The position numbers and the translations under genes are program-made. From Piscinibacter sp. XHJ-5 (GTDB lineage Bacteria > Pseudomonadota > Gammaproteobacteria > Burkholderiales > Burkholderiaceae_C), in assembly GCF_029855045.1 (NCBI RefSeq), contig NZ_CP123228.1, forward strand, positions 2,728,001 through 2,792,000: DNA of 64,000 nt, written 5' to 3'. Below, piece after piece: positions 35,562 to 45,579 of this stretch. A model generated the notes under the pieces. It made no database searches. It was not told the origin of the DNA and saw nothing but the letters and a program-made list of their open reading frames with translations. Position 1 is the stretch's first letter; each line of letters begins with the position of its first letter.

Positions 35562-37537
35562 ATCTCCTGGGCAACCTGAGCTGGGCGGCGATCCCGTTCG
35601 ACCAGCCGATCATCATGGGCGCCACGGCGGGCATGGGCCTGCTCGTCGCGTTCGTGCTGGGCTGGGTCACGTACAAGCGCGCGTGGCCCTATCTGTGGAG
35701 CGAGTGGATCACCTCGGTGGACCACAAGCGCATCGGCGTCATGTACATGATCCTGGGGCTGCTCATGCTGCTGCGCGGCTTCAGCGACGCGATCATGATG
35801 CGCGCGCAGCAGGCTATCGCAGCCGGCGGGGCGCAAGGTTACCTGCCGCCCGAGCATTTCAACCAGATCTTCTCGGCGCACGGCACGATCATGATCTTCT
35901 TCGTGGCGATGACGCTGGTCGTCGGCCTGATGAACTACCTGCTGCCGCTGATGCTCGGCGTGCGCGACGTCGCGTTCCCGACGCTGAACTCGGTGAGCTT
36001 CTGGCTCACCGCCGCAGGCGTGCTGCTCACGAACGTCTCGCTGTTCGTCGGCGAGTATTCGAAGGCCGGCTGGATGGCGTACCCGCCGCTTGCCGAACTG
36101 CAGTTTTCTCCCGGCGTGGGCGTGGACTACTACCTGTGGTCGCTGCAGATCTCGGGCATCGGCACGCTGCTCTCGGGCGTGAACTTCGTCACCACGATCC
36201 TGAAGCTGCGCGCGCCGGGCATGGGCCTCATGCGCATGCCGGTCTTCTGCTGGACCGCCCTGGCGACCAACCTGCTGATCGTCGCCGTGTTCCCGGTGCT
36301 CACGGCGACGTTCGCGATGCTGCTGCTGGACCGCTACCTGGGCTTCCACTTCTTCACGCTCGATGCCGGCGGCAACCCGATGATGTACGTGAACCTGTTC
36401 TGGGTCTGGGGCCACCCCGAGGTGTACATCCTCGTCCTGCCCGCGTTCGGAGTCTTCTCGGAGGTCAGCGCGACCTTCTCGGAAAAGCCGCTGTTCGGCT
36501 ACCGCTCGATGGTGGCCGCGACGATGGTGATCTGCGTGCTCTCGATGACGGTCTGGCTCCATCACTTCTTCACGATGGGCGCGAGCCCCAATATCAACGG
36601 CTTCTTCGGCATCATGAGCATGGTGATCGGCATCCCGACCGGCGTGAAGGTCTTCAACTGGCTCTTCACGATGTACGGCGGGCGCGTGCGTTTCACGGTG
36701 CCTGTCCTCTGGACCATCGGGTTCATGGTGACCTTCGTCCTGGGTGGCCTCACCGGCGTGCTGCTGGCCGTCCCCCCTGTGGATTGGCAGGTGCACAACA
36801 GCCTGTTCCTGATCGCCCATTTCCATCACGTCATCATCCCGGGCGTGGTGTTCGGCATCTTCGCCGGGGTCGAGTACTGGTTCCCCAAGGCCTTCGGGTT
36901 CAAGCTCGACGAGGCGTGGGGCCGGCGCGCGTTCTGGTGCTGGTTCATCGGCTTCCATCTCGCGTTCATGCCGTTGTACGTGGCCGGCCTGCTCGGCATG
37001 ACGCGCCGCATGCAGCACTACGACAACCTCGCATGGCAGCCGTGGCTGATCGCCGCGGCCATCGGCGCGGGAATCATCCTGCTGGGCATCCTGTGCCAGG
37101 CGATCCAGCTCGTCGTGTCGATCCGCAATCGCGAGCGCAATCGCGACCTGACCGGCGATCCGTGGAACGCCCGCACGCTCGAGTGGTCCACCGCGTCGCC
37201 ACCGCCGGCATGGAACTTCGCGGTGCTGCCGCAAGTGGCCGACAGGGAACCGTTCTGGTCCGCCAAGCGCAACCCGAAGGCGCCGCGCCCCGATGACCAC
37301 CCGTACCGCGCGATCGAGCTGCCGAAGAACACCTCCCTCGGCTTCGTCGCCGCGATCTTCGCTTCCATCGGCGGGTTCGCGCTGATCTGGCACATCTGGT
37401 GGCTGGCACTGGCGAGCCTGCTGGGAGGATTCATCGCGACGCTTGCATTCGCGTTCCGCAAGCATGACGAATTCGAAGTGCACGCCAACGAACTCCAGCA
37501 GTTCGATCGTGACCATCCCGTGGGAGTTGCCGCATGA
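35558..37537 (+). CDS. cyoB: Cytochrome bo3 quinol oxidase subunit I
   Basis: 659 residues, close to the usual 660. All heme-copper signatures are there: quinol-site segment [15 protein letters not shown], the heme ligand His in [11 protein letters not shown], the Cu-B site [13 protein letters not shown] with its His-Tyr crosslink pair, HH in [10 protein letters not shown], and HFHHVI near residue 425. Fifteen or so membrane helices are expected. It reduces oxygen with electrons from ubiquinol and pumps protons. Coupled by four-base overlaps to cyoA and cyoC. Confidence 0.97.
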   Translation: MNLLGNLSWAAIPFDQPIIMGATAGMGLLVAFVLGWVTYKRAWPYLWSEWITSVDHKRIGVMYMILGLLMLLRGFSDAIMMRAQQAIAAGGAQGYLPPEHFNQIFSAHGTIMIFFVAMTLVVGLMNYLLPLMLGVRDVAFPTLNSVSFWLTAAGVLLTNVSLFVGEYSKAGWMAYPPLAELQFSPGVGVDYYLWSLQISGIGTLLSGVNFVTTILKLRAPGMGLMRMPVFCWTALATNLLIVAVFPVLTATFAMLLLDRYLGFHFFTLDAGGNPMMYVNLFWVWGHPEVYILVLPAFGVFSEVSATFSEKPLFGYRSMVAATMVICVLSMTVWLHHFFTMGASPNINGFFGIMSMVIGIPTGVKVFNWLFTMYGGRVRFTVPVLWTIGFMVTFVLGGLTGVLLAVPPVDWQVHNSLFLIAHFHHVIIPGVVFGIFAGVEYWFPKAFGFKLDEAWGRRAFWCWFIGFHLAFMPLYVAGLLGMTRRMQHYDNLAWQPWLIAAAIGAGIILLGILCQAIQLVVSIRNRERNRDLTGDPWNARTLEWSTASPPPAWNFAVLPQVADREPFWSAKRNPKAPRPDDHPYRAIELPKNTSLGFVAAIFASIGGFALIWHIWWLALASLLGGFIATLAFAFRKHDEFEVHANELQQFDRDHPVGVAA

Positions 37538-38163
37538 ACATGGCTGTCGATATCGATGTGCTGCGCCCCGCAGCGCCGAGCGCTGGCGAACTGGGTCCCG
37601 CGCCGAAGCACACCGTCGCCGGCTTCGGCTTCTGGATCTACCTGCTCAGCGACATCGTGATGTTCTCGGCGCTGTTCGCGACCTACGCGGTGCTGGCGCA
37701 CGCCACCGCCGGCGGGCCGGGGGGCGGCATGCTGTTCCACCAGGGCGGCGTTGCACTCGAGACGGCCCTGCTGCTTGCATCGAGCTACACCTGCGGGCTC
37801 ATGTCGATGGCCGCCAACTCGCGGCGTCGAACCGCGTTCTACCTGGGCGCGATCGTGACGTTCGCGCTCGGGGCCGCGTTCCTCGGCCTGGAGCTGCGTG
37901 AGTTCAGCGACATGATCGCCCGGGGCGCGACGCCCCAAAGCAGCGCGTTCCTCTCGGCCTTCTTCGCGCTCGTCGGCTGCCACGGCCTGCACGTCGCCGT
38001 GGGGCTCGTGTGGCTGGCCGTGATGGGAGCGCAGGTGGCGCTGCGTGGCTTCCACGGCGCGGTGGATCGTCGGCTGCTCTGCTTTTCCTTGTTCTGGCAC
38101 GCGCTCGACATCGTCTGGGTCGCCGTGTTCACGTTCGTCTATCTGATGGGAGTCCGCGCATGA
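37534..38163 (+). CDS. cyoC: Cytochrome bo3 quinol oxidase subunit III
   Basis: 209 residues with five membrane helices. The first helix reads [20 protein letters not shown], the standard start of subunit III of bo3 oxidases, and [19 protein letters not shown] ends the protein. The polypeptide has no cofactor. It overlaps cyoB and cyoD by four bases each. Confidence 0.95.
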   Translation: MNMAVDIDVLRPAAPSAGELGPAPKHTVAGFGFWIYLLSDIVMFSALFATYAVLAHATAGGPGGGMLFHQGGVALETALLLASSYTCGLMSMAANSRRRTAFYLGAIVTFALGAAFLGLELREFSDMIARGATPQSSAFLSAFFALVGCHGLHVAVGLVWLAVMGAQVALRGFHGAVDRRLLCFSLFWHALDIVWVAVFTFVYLMGVRA

Positions 38164-38540
38164 AACCAGCGACATTCGAGCAAGTCCCGGGAGGCATTCC
38201 GACAGCGGAAGAAGGCGGGTCTTCGGGGCTGCTGGTGTACACGATCGGCCTGCTGCTCGCCGTCGCGCTCACGGCCACGTCGTTCTGGATCGCGAACACG
38301 CACATGCTGTGGGGGCCGGGCACCCCGATCGGACTCGCGGTGCTCGCGATCGCGCAGATGGGCGTGCATCTCGTGTTCTTCCTGCACATCACGAGCGGGC
38401 CGGAAAACACGAACAACTCGCTCGCGCTGGCGTTCGGTGTCCTGGTCGTGACGCTCATCATCACCGGCTCGCTCGTGATCATGGGCGACCTCAAGATGAC
38501 GATGGGCGGGACGATGGGCGCGTCGATGCAGGGCCAGTGA
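38160..38540 (+). CDS. cyoD: Cytochrome bo3 quinol oxidase subunit IV
   Basis: 126 residues with three membrane helices (LLVYTIGLLLAVALTATSFW, IGLAVLAIAQMGVHLVFFLH and LAFGVLVVTLIITGSLVIMG). The MGVHLVFFLHI segment is typical of subunit IV. It ends one base before the lactonase start, so the sugar-oxidation genes probably share its transcript. A degraded relative lies on the minus strand at 31339-31425. Confidence 0.94.
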   Translation: MKPATFEQVPGGIPTAEEGGSSGLLVYTIGLLLAVALTATSFWIANTHMLWGPGTPIGLAVLAIAQMGVHLVFFLHITSGPENTNNSLALAFGVLVVTLIITGSLVIMGDLKMTMGGTMGASMQGQ

Positions 38541-38541
38541 C

Positions 38542-39738
38542 ATGCCTCTCACCACCATGAAACTTGCATCCTTTCTCGCGGCGGCCTTCCGAGTGCTGGG
38601 AGCGACCGCGGCCGTGGCCCTTCCGGCAGCCGTATCGGCCGGTGCTCCGGCCGCCCGCCTGCTGATCGGAACCTATACGGCCAGCGGCAGCGAAGGCATC
38701 TACCTGCACGACTTCGACACGGAGACCGGCCGCCTCGATCCGCGGCCCCGTCAGGTGGTGAAGGCGGAGAACCCGTCCTGGCTGACCTTTTCGGCCGACC
38801 GCCGGCATGTCTACGCCGTCAACGAGAACGGACCAGGGCAACGTGATGCCGTGGGCCGTGTCACCTCGTACCGCGTCGACCCGAGCGACGGCAGGCTGCA
38901 GGAGGTCAACCGGGTTCTGTCGCTGGGGTCCGAGCCGACGCATTCCGGCATCAGTCACGACGGCAGGTACCTCTTCGTCGCCAACTATTCCGTGTCGCCG
39001 GATCCGGGCGGCACGCTGTCGGTGCTGCCGATCGACGAGCGCGGCGCGTTGGGACCTGCGACCCAGGTCAAGACCGGTCGTGCGAGCCAGGTCGACGGCG
39101 AGCGGCAAGTGTCGCCGCACGTGCACTCGGCGGTCGTCTCGCCCGATGGGCGAGCGGTGTATGCACAGGATCTCGGTGCCGACCGCCTCTATGTCTATCG
39201 ATACGACCCTGCACGACCCGAGGCGCCACTGACGCTCGATGCGGCGCAGCCCTCCGTCGAGACGCCGCCAGGGTCGGGACCGCGGCATCTGGTGTTCAGC
39301 GGCGACGGCCGCCATGCGTACCTGACCTTGGAAATGACCGGCGAAGTGGTCGTGTACGACTGTGCGCAGGGCCAGCTCGTGCAGAAGCAGCGTGTGTCGC
39401 TGACGCCACCGGGGTTCAGCGGCGAGAACGGCGCCGCCGCCTTGCACCTCTCGCCCGACGGCCGTTTCCTCTACGTCACCAATCGTGGCACCGACAACCA
39501 GCTGGTGGCCTTTGCGGTGGCTGCTTCCAGCGGCGAGCTGACCTTGATCGCGCGCCGCTCCACCGAAGGCCTCGAGCCGCGCGAGTTCGCCATCGACCCG
39601 AGCGGGCGCCATGTGCTGATCGCCAATCAGCACAGCGACAAGGTCGTGATCATGAAGCGTGATCCGGTGAGCGGCCGTGTCGGCGAGACGATCCAGGTCC
39701 TGCCCATCGCCACGCCTTCGGATCTCAAGTTCGAATGA
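38542..39738 (+). CDS. Secreted lactonase (YbhE/6-phosphogluconolactonase-like propeller)
   Basis: 398 residues. A signal peptide (residues about 6-34, ending AVSAGAPA) precedes a seven-bladed propeller: LLIGTYTASGSEGIYLHDFD, NPSWLTFSADRRHVYAVNEN, HVHSAVVSPDGRAVYAQDLG, GPRHLVFSGDGRHAYLTLE and HLSPDGRFLYVTNRG. This matches the lactonase family that includes Pgl/YbhE. Because it is exported and joined (ATGA overlap) to gluconate dehydrogenase genes, hydrolysis of periplasmic glucono-lactone is the likely role. That assignment rests on context. Confidence 0.88.
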   Translation: MPLTTMKLASFLAAAFRVLGATAAVALPAAVSAGAPAARLLIGTYTASGSEGIYLHDFDTETGRLDPRPRQVVKAENPSWLTFSADRRHVYAVNENGPGQRDAVGRVTSYRVDPSDGRLQEVNRVLSLGSEPTHSGISHDGRYLFVANYSVSPDPGGTLSVLPIDERGALGPATQVKTGRASQVDGERQVSPHVHSAVVSPDGRAVYAQDLGADRLYVYRYDPARPEAPLTLDAAQPSVETPPGSGPRHLVFSGDGRHAYLTLEMTGEVVVYDCAQGQLVQKQRVSLTPPGFSGENGAAALHLSPDGRFLYVTNRGTDNQLVAFAVAASSGELTLIARRSTEGLEPREFAIDPSGRHVLIANQHSDKVVIMKRDPVSGRVGETIQVLPIATPSDLKFE

Positions 39739-41126
39739 TGAAGAAGTTCCTGTGGGCCTGCGTCGGCGTCGCGATCCTCGTCGTTGCCGCTGTCCTCGCG
39801 CTCGCGCTGTGGCCCACGCACACTCGGCCCATCGCGGTCGCGGCCGACAGCCATTCGCCGGCCCTCGTCGAGCGGGGCCGCTACCTGGCCCAGGCCGGCG
39901 ATTGTGTCGCCTGCCACACGGCGCCGGGCGGCCGGCCGTTTGCAGGCGGATTGCCGCTGGCGTCGCCGATCGGCGCGATGTACAGCACCAACATCAGCCC
40001 GGATCGGGACACCGGCATCGGCACCTACACCCTCGACGACTTCGATCGCGCCGTGCGGCATGGCATCCGGGGCGACGGCGCTACGCTGTACCCCGCGATG
40101 CCGTACCCGTCGTATGCGCGCATGAGCGAAGACGACCTGCGTGCGCTCTATGCGTTCTTCATGCACGGCGTGGCGCCGGCACCGGCGCAGCCGCATCCTT
40201 CCGGCATCGCGTGGCCGTTGTCGATGCGCTGGCCGATGGCACTGTGGCGCAAGGCATTCGCACCGAAGCCCGATGAGGTGGCCCCTGATCCGCGCCGTCA
40301 TGCCGATGCCTCCGTTGCACGCGGCGCCTACCTGGTGCAGGGTCTCGGCCATTGCGGCAGCTGCCACACGCCGCGCGCGTGGACGATGCAGGAGAAGGCG
40401 CTGGACGAGTCTGGTGCCGACTACCTGGCGGGCGGGCCGATCATCGATGGATGGGTCGCCGTGAACCTGCGCGGCAACCCGGCCGACGGGCTGGGCGCAT
40501 GGTCGGCCGCTGACATCGTGGCGACCTTGCGCAGCGCGCGCAACGCGTCGCATGCCGTGGTGGGCGGCGCGATGAACGAAGCCATCGTGCATAGCACGCA
40601 GCACCTGAGCGACGCCGACTTGAACGCGATCGCCGCCTACCTGAAAACGCTCGCACCGACGGCGAAGTCGCCTTCGTCATTCAACGCTGATCCTGCCACG
40701 GCGCAGGCCTTGTCGAAGGGCGTCGAAGCGACGCGCGGCGCCGAGCTGTATGTCGACAACTGCGCCGGCTGCCATCGCAGCGACGGCCTGGGCTACGCGC
40801 ACGCCTTTCCGCGCATCGCGGGCAACCCGACCGTGCTGGCGCGTGACCCGAGCTCGGTGATACGCCTGATCCTGGAGGGCAGCCAGCTGCCGGCCACGCG
40901 CAGCGCACCATCGGAACTCGCCATGCCCGGTTTCGCCGGGCGCCTGTCGGACGGCGAAGTGGCGCAGCTCGCGACCTTCGTGCGCCGCAGCTGGGGCAAC
41001 CAGGCTCCTGCCGTAGAGGCAGAGCAAGTCGGCACGATCAGGGCGGCCGTCGACTTGGAGCGGGCCGAACGCGCCGCTGCCGCGAGCTTCGCCGCAACTC
41101 GAACCCACTCAGGAGACGGTCCGTGA
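39735..41126 (+). CDS. Triheme cytochrome c subunit, gluconate-2-dehydrogenase type
   Basis: 463 residues. An N-terminal membrane segment or signal (FLWACVGVAILVVAAVLALA) is followed by three c-heme sites: CVACH near 57, CGSCH near 211 and CAGCH near 345. Sequence around them (YLAQAGDCVACHTAPGG, GLGHCGSCHTPR) matches the cytochrome subunit of membrane-bound gluconate, alcohol and sorbitol dehydrogenases. It passes electrons from the flavin subunit to ubiquinone, and so to the bo3 oxidase encoded upstream. Coupled on both sides by overlapping start/stop codons. Confidence 0.93.
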   Translation: MMKKFLWACVGVAILVVAAVLALALWPTHTRPIAVAADSHSPALVERGRYLAQAGDCVACHTAPGGRPFAGGLPLASPIGAMYSTNISPDRDTGIGTYTLDDFDRAVRHGIRGDGATLYPAMPYPSYARMSEDDLRALYAFFMHGVAPAPAQPHPSGIAWPLSMRWPMALWRKAFAPKPDEVAPDPRRHADASVARGAYLVQGLGHCGSCHTPRAWTMQEKALDESGADYLAGGPIIDGWVAVNLRGNPADGLGAWSAADIVATLRSARNASHAVVGGAMNEAIVHSTQHLSDADLNAIAAYLKTLAPTAKSPSSFNADPATAQALSKGVEATRGAELYVDNCAGCHRSDGLGYAHAFPRIAGNPTVLARDPSSVIRLILEGSQLPATRSAPSELAMPGFAGRLSDGEVAQLATFVRRSWGNQAPAVEAEQVGTIRAAVDLERAERAAAASFAATRTHSGDGP

Positions 41127-41830
41127 GCACGTCGAATTCATCGTTGCCTTCGCGGCGCCAGCTATTCAAGAGTCTGGGCGCCACTCTCGCCGTCGTGGCG
41201 CTTCCCGCCTCCAACGCTCGACAGCCGGCGACCGCGCAGGGCAAAGCCTATCGGCCGAGCTTCTTCTCGCCGGACGAGTGGGCCTTCGTCAACGCGGCGA
41301 GTGCGCGCCTGATCCCGCACGACCGCCTGGGCCCCGGTGCCGTGGAAGCGGGCGTGCCCGAATACATCGATCGGCAGATGGGCACGCCGTGGGCCACCGG
41401 GGCGCTCTGGTACATGCAGGGGCCGTTCAACGCCGATGCGCCCGCCACGCTGGGGTATCAGTTGCAGCTCACACCGCAGCAGGTCTATCGGCTGGGGATC
41501 GCCGCAACCGACGGGTTCGTACGGAAGGCACAGGGAGCGCAGGGCAAGTCCTTCGCGCAACTCGCGCCGGACGCCCAGGACACGGCGTTGCACGCGATCG
41601 AATCGGGTCAGACCGTGTTCGAGACGGTGCCCGCCACGCTCTTCTTCTCGATGCTGCTGCAGAGCGTGCGCGAGGGCTTCTTTGCCGATCCGTTCCACGG
41701 CGGCAACCGGGGCCTCGTCGGCTGGAAGCTGATCGGCTTTCCCGGGGCGCGTGCCGACTTCATGGACTGGGTCGACCGCGACGTGAAGTACCCGCTGCCA
41801 CCGGTGGCCCTGAGCGGACAGCGGGGATGA
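41123..41830 (+). CDS. Gluconate-2-dehydrogenase small subunit (subunit 3), Tat-exported
   Basis: 235 residues from GTG 41123 (GTGA overlap). The N-terminus has a twin-arginine signal (SRRQLFKSLGATLAVVALPA). The mature protein contains FFSPDEWAFVNAASARLIP, GVPEYIDRQMGTPW, SFAQLAPDAQDTALHAIESG and FFADPFHGGNRGLVGWKLIG, which define the Gluconate_2-dh3 family. The Tat signal probably carries the folded flavin subunit across as a complex, since that partner has no signal of its own. Two divergent relatives lie at 57846-58741. Confidence 0.93.
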   Translation: MSTSNSSLPSRRQLFKSLGATLAVVALPASNARQPATAQGKAYRPSFFSPDEWAFVNAASARLIPHDRLGPGAVEAGVPEYIDRQMGTPWATGALWYMQGPFNADAPATLGYQLQLTPQQVYRLGIAATDGFVRKAQGAQGKSFAQLAPDAQDTALHAIESGQTVFETVPATLFFSMLLQSVREGFFADPFHGGNRGLVGWKLIGFPGARADFMDWVDRDVKYPLPPVALSGQRG

Positions 41831-43614
41831 GCATGGTCTACAGCAGGATGAAGAAAGCCGACGTGGTGATCGTCGGCTTCGGCTGGGCCGGGGCGATCCT
41901 GGCCAAGGAGTTGACCGAGGCCGGACTGAACGTGGTCGCGCTCGAGCGCGGCCCGATGCGCGACACCGCGACCGACGGCGCCTACCCCCAGGCGCTGGAC
42001 GAACTCACCTACAACATCCGACGCAAGCTGTTCCAGGACATGTCGCGAGAGACCGTCACCATCCGCCATGGCGTGAACGACACCGCGCTGCCGTACCGCC
42101 AGCTGGGTGCGTTCCTGCCCGGCACGGGGGTCGGCGGCGCCGGGCTGCACTGGTCGGGCGTGCACTTCCGCGTCGATCCCGTCGAATTGCGTTTGCGCAC
42201 TCACTACGAAGAACGCTACGGCAAGAGGTTCCTGCCCGAGGGCCTGACGATCCAGGACTTCGGCGTCAGCTACGAAGAACTGGAGCCGCACTTCGACTTC
42301 GCCGAGAAGGTGTTCGGCACGTCGGGCACGGCATGGACCGTGGCCGGCCGGAAGGTCGGCAAGGGCAAGGGCGGCAATTTCTTCGCCGCCGATCGTTCAC
42401 ACGACTTTCCGCTGCCCGCGCAGAAGCGCACCGTATCGGCACAGCGCTTCGGCGACGCCGCGGCCCAGCTGGGCTACCACCCGTATGACCTGCCGTCGGC
42501 GAACGCCTCCGGGCCGTACACGAACCCGTACGGCTGCCAGATGGGCCCGTGCAACTTCTGCGGCTACTGCAGCGGGTACGCCTGCTACAACTACTCGAAG
42601 GCGTCGCCCAACGTCAACGTGCTGCCTGCGCTGCGCCAGGCGCCGAACTTCGAGCTGCGCACGCAGGCGCACGTGCTGCGCGTGAATCTCGCGACCGATC
42701 GACGAACGGCCACCGGTGTGACCTACATGGATGCGCAAGGCCGCGAGGTCGAGCAGCCGGCGGACATCGTCGTCATCGCCGCGTTCCAGTTCCACAACGT
42801 GCGGCTGATGCTGCTGTCGGGCATCGGCAAGCCCTATGACCCGGCAACCGGACTGGGAACGGTGGGGCGCAACTTCTCCTACCAGAACATGGCCACCATC
42901 AAGGCCTTCTTCGACAAGGACGTGCACGCCAATCCATTCATCGGCGCCGGCGGTGCCGGCGTGGCGATCGACGACTTCAACGCCGACCACTTCGACCATG
43001 GCCCTGTGGGCTTCGTCGGCGGCTCGCCCATGTGGGTCAACCAGGCCGGTGCCAAGCCCATCAGTGGCATCGCACTGCCGGATGGATCGCCGGCGTGGGG
43101 CAGTGCGTGGAAGCAGGCGGTCGCCGACAACTACCTGCACACGGTCTCCATGGACGCGCACGGGGCCCACATGAGCTACCGCGACAACTACCTGAGCCTG
43201 GATCCGACCTACAAGGACGCCTGGGGGCTGCCGCTGCTGCGCATGACCCTCGACTGGAAGGACAACGACATCCGCATGACGAGGTTCATGGCGCAGAAGA
43301 TGCGCGCCGTCGCCGAGGCCATGGGGCCCAGGTCGATCCGCGTCTCGGTCAAGAACTTCGGACAGCACTTCGACACCGTCGGCTACCAGACCACCCACCT
43401 CAACGGCGGCGCGGTGATGGGGACCGATCCCCGCACCAGCGCCGTCAACCGCTACCTGCAGAGCTGGGACGTGCACAACGTGTTCGTGCCCGGCGCCTCG
43501 GCGTTTCCCCAAGGGCTGGGCTACAACCCGACCGGCCTGGTCGCGGCGCTGACCTACTGGTCGGCGAAAGCGATTCGCGAGCGCTACCTCAGGCAGCCGG
43601 GGCCGCTCGCGTAG
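41827..43614 (+). CDS. GMC-type FAD subunit of gluconate/sugar dehydrogenase
   Basis: 595 residues. The FAD-binding motif is DVVIVGFGWAGAILAKELTE; GTGVGGAGLHWSGVHFRVDP is the GMC signature region, and the C-terminal TTHLNGGAVMGTDPRTSAV with GASAFPQGLGYNPTGLVAAL holds the catalytic His/Asn area. A cysteine-rich segment (GCQMGPCNFCGYCSGYAC, around residue 240) recalls the iron-sulfur site of FAD glucose dehydrogenases. It oxidises a sugar acid or sugar in the periplasm, most likely gluconate to 2-ketogluconate. No signal peptide; export is probably with the Tat subunit. Confidence 0.92.
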   Translation: MSMVYSRMKKADVVIVGFGWAGAILAKELTEAGLNVVALERGPMRDTATDGAYPQALDELTYNIRRKLFQDMSRETVTIRHGVNDTALPYRQLGAFLPGTGVGGAGLHWSGVHFRVDPVELRLRTHYEERYGKRFLPEGLTIQDFGVSYEELEPHFDFAEKVFGTSGTAWTVAGRKVGKGKGGNFFAADRSHDFPLPAQKRTVSAQRFGDAAAQLGYHPYDLPSANASGPYTNPYGCQMGPCNFCGYCSGYACYNYSKASPNVNVLPALRQAPNFELRTQAHVLRVNLATDRRTATGVTYMDAQGREVEQPADIVVIAAFQFHNVRLMLLSGIGKPYDPATGLGTVGRNFSYQNMATIKAFFDKDVHANPFIGAGGAGVAIDDFNADHFDHGPVGFVGGSPMWVNQAGAKPISGIALPDGSPAWGSAWKQAVADNYLHTVSMDAHGAHMSYRDNYLSLDPTYKDAWGLPLLRMTLDWKDNDIRMTRFMAQKMRAVAEAMGPRSIRVSVKNFGQHFDTVGYQTTHLNGGAVMGTDPRTSAVNRYLQSWDVHNVFVPGASAFPQGLGYNPTGLVAALTYWSAKAIRERYLRQPGPLA

Positions 43615-43619
43615 GCATC

Positions 43620-43931
43620 ATGCGGCACGCTCACCTCGTCGCCCTGCTGGCACTGGTCGGCTGCGCCCACTCCGGCCGCCTGCCTTCCACCGGCGTACCG
43701 GAGGCGCACGCTGCGGTGCAGCCGCTGGGCGATCGACTGAGCTTGTCGAAGTCGCCGATCATCGTGAGCCTGTCGATCGATACGCTCGACATCGACCGGC
43801 TGCTCGACGAGCACTCCAGGGAGCTGGGGTGCCTTGCCGCCGGATGCCTGGCCCTGGTGCTGGAGCGCACCTCACGGCCTCGTCGTTCGCCGCGGTCCGC
43901 GCCGCGACAGGCGTCGCATGGAGGCGGTTGA
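43620..43931 (+). CDS. Small putative lipoprotein overlapping the antiporter gene
   Basis: 103 residues starting 5 bases after the dehydrogenase stop. The leader LVALLALVGCAHSG has a good lipobox (LVGC). The middle part (QPLGDRLSLSKSP) is encoded by a palindromic repeat element at 43728-43756, and the C-terminus is Arg/Ser-rich, overlapping the antiporter start. The leader is convincing but the rest has little coding character, so the gene may be degenerate or its downstream half created by repeat insertion. Confidence 0.45.
   Translation: MRHAHLVALLALVGCAHSGRLPSTGVPEAHAAVQPLGDRLSLSKSPIIVSLSIDTLDIDRLLDEHSRELGCLAAGCLALVLERTSRPRRSPRSAPRQASHGGG
43728..43756. repeat. REP-like palindrome around TGAGCTTGTCGAA
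   Basis: The 29 bases run GGCGA, T, CGAC, then TGAGCTT, then GTCG, AAG and TCGCC; arms GGCGA/TCGCC and CGAC/GTCG pair around the centre. The core CTTCGACAAGCTCAGT (reverse strand) is a dispersed repeat known from many proteobacterial genomes. Here it lies inside a putative lipoprotein frame, where it would encode DRLSLSKS. Only one copy was noticed in this window. Confidence 0.6.
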
Positions 43932-45495
43932 ACTGGTCCTGGTGCTGCTCGCGGCGACGGCCGCGCTCGGCGTCGTCTCGATGCGGCTGAACGTGCCCCA
44001 GCCGGTGCTTCTCATGATGGGCGGCGTCGCGCTCGCATTCATGCCGATGCTGCCGCCGGTCCGCATGGAGCCGGAGACCGTGTTCCTGCTGTTCGTGCCG
44101 CCGTTGCTGTACCGCGCCGCGCTCGACACCTCGCTGGTCGAGCTCCGCCGCCGCATCCGCGGCATCGCATTCCTCTCGTTCACGATGGTGCTCGCCACCA
44201 TGGTCACCGTCGCGGTGACCGCGCACGCCGTCGTGCCGGACCTGCCCTGGAGCGCGGCCTTCGCCCTCGGGGCGATCGTCTCGCCGCCCGACTCGGTGGC
44301 CGCCATCTCGCTGACACGGACCGTGCGCCTGCCGCGCAGCATCGTCACGCTGCTGCGCGGCGAGGGCCTGGTGAACGATGCGGCCGCCTTCACCGCCTAC
44401 CGCATGGCCGTCGCCGCCATGGTCATGGGGACGTTCTCGCTGAAGGATGCGGCGCTGGGCTTCGTCGAAGCTGCCGCGATCGGCACCGTCGGCGGCATTG
44501 CCGTGGGGTGGACGATCGCCCGCCTGCGCGAGCGGCTGCGCGACATGCCCGTCGTGGAGAACACGATCTCGCTGCTGACGCCGTTCGCTGCCTTCCTGCC
44601 GGCCGAGCGTCTCGGCGGCTCGGGCGTCCTGGCCGTCGTGGCCATGGGCCTGTACCTCGGGCAGTGGGCGCCGCGCACGATCTCGCCGCAAACGCGCCTG
44701 CAAGCCGACGCCATGTGGGAGATGGTCGTATTCCTGCTCGAAGGCCTCATCTTCGTGCTGGTGGGTTTCGAACTGCCGCGGGCGCTGACGACGCTCGGCG
44801 GCTACCCGCTGCCGTCGCTGGCCTGGTGGGGCGCCGCGGTCGCGGCGGCGGTCGTCCTGTCGCGCATGGTCCTGGTGATCCTGCAGCCGTACGTCGACAA
44901 CGCCCTGCGCCGTTTGGGCGGCCACCCCGCGCCGCTGCCGGCCTGGTCGCACGTGCTCTTCGTGAGCTGGGCCGGCGTGCGCGGCGGCGAATCGCTGGTC
45001 ATCGCGCTGTCGCTGCCGATGGCAACCGCGGCGGGCGCGCCGCTGCCCGCGCGCGACCTCATCATCTTCCTCACCTTCGTGGTGATCGTGACGACGCTGC
45101 TCGTGCAGGGACTGTCTCTCGGGGCGCTGACGCGCCTCCTGCGCATCCGCGGCGACGATGCGGACGTACGCGAGGAGGCCCATGCGCGCGAGCGATTGCG
45201 CGAGGCAGGGCTCGCTTGCATCGCGCATCAGGCCAGCGCGGGGACACTGGACGCCGATGCCGCGCGGCGTGCCCGCACGCTCCTGCACCTGGACCGGCCG
45301 TCCGCGCCCGGTGTCGCCGGCGCCGTCCTCGAGGCGCAGCGCCACGCGCTGCTCGCGCTGTTCGACGAGGGACGCATCAGCGACGGGGTGATGCGCCGGC
45401 TGCAGCGCGAACTCGACCTGCACACGGTGAGCGTCGTCATGCTCCCTGAATCCGCGACGTCGACGACTCGACGGCCACCTGTCTTCCCTGATTGA
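43918..45495 (+). CDS. Na+/H+ antiporter, CPA1/NhaP type
   Basis: 525 residues from ATG 43918 (MEAVELVLVLLAATAALGVV). About twelve membrane helices are present. Ion-path motifs are recognisable: FALGAIVSPPDSVAAISLTR and LLRGEGLVNDAAAFTAYRMA, both characteristic of CPA1 exchangers. GVRGGESLVIALSLP lies in a later helix. A soluble tail of about 110 residues follows the last helix, as in NhaP proteins. In this setting it could balance proton load from sugar acid production; that is inference. Confidence 0.92.
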   Translation: MEAVELVLVLLAATAALGVVSMRLNVPQPVLLMMGGVALAFMPMLPPVRMEPETVFLLFVPPLLYRAALDTSLVELRRRIRGIAFLSFTMVLATMVTVAVTAHAVVPDLPWSAAFALGAIVSPPDSVAAISLTRTVRLPRSIVTLLRGEGLVNDAAAFTAYRMAVAAMVMGTFSLKDAALGFVEAAAIGTVGGIAVGWTIARLRERLRDMPVVENTISLLTPFAAFLPAERLGGSGVLAVVAMGLYLGQWAPRTISPQTRLQADAMWEMVVFLLEGLIFVLVGFELPRALTTLGGYPLPSLAWWGAAVAAAVVLSRMVLVILQPYVDNALRRLGGHPAPLPAWSHVLFVSWAGVRGGESLVIALSLPMATAAGAPLPARDLIIFLTFVVIVTTLLVQGLSLGALTRLLRIRGDDADVREEAHARERLREAGLACIAHQASAGTLDADAARRARTLLHLDRPSAPGVAGAVLEAQRHALLALFDEGRISDGVMRRLQRELDLHTVSVVMLPESATSTTRRPPVFPD

Positions 45496-45579
45496 CGACA
45501 GGTCGGGGCGGCAACACCGGCCCCGTACGCAATGCTCGGCCGCGAAACACGGGTCGCCGAGCGGCACCCCGTGGCGATG

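Noticed and set aside
35438..37516. A 692-codon minus-strand frame opposite cyoB
   Set aside because: Composition is extremely rich in His, Arg, Asp and Glu and mirrors the cyoB codons; no family features.
42540..42600. Cys-rich stretch in the GMC subunit read as a c-type heme site
   Set aside because: No CXXCH motif is present; the pattern better fits the iron-sulfur segment reported for FAD glucose dehydrogenases.
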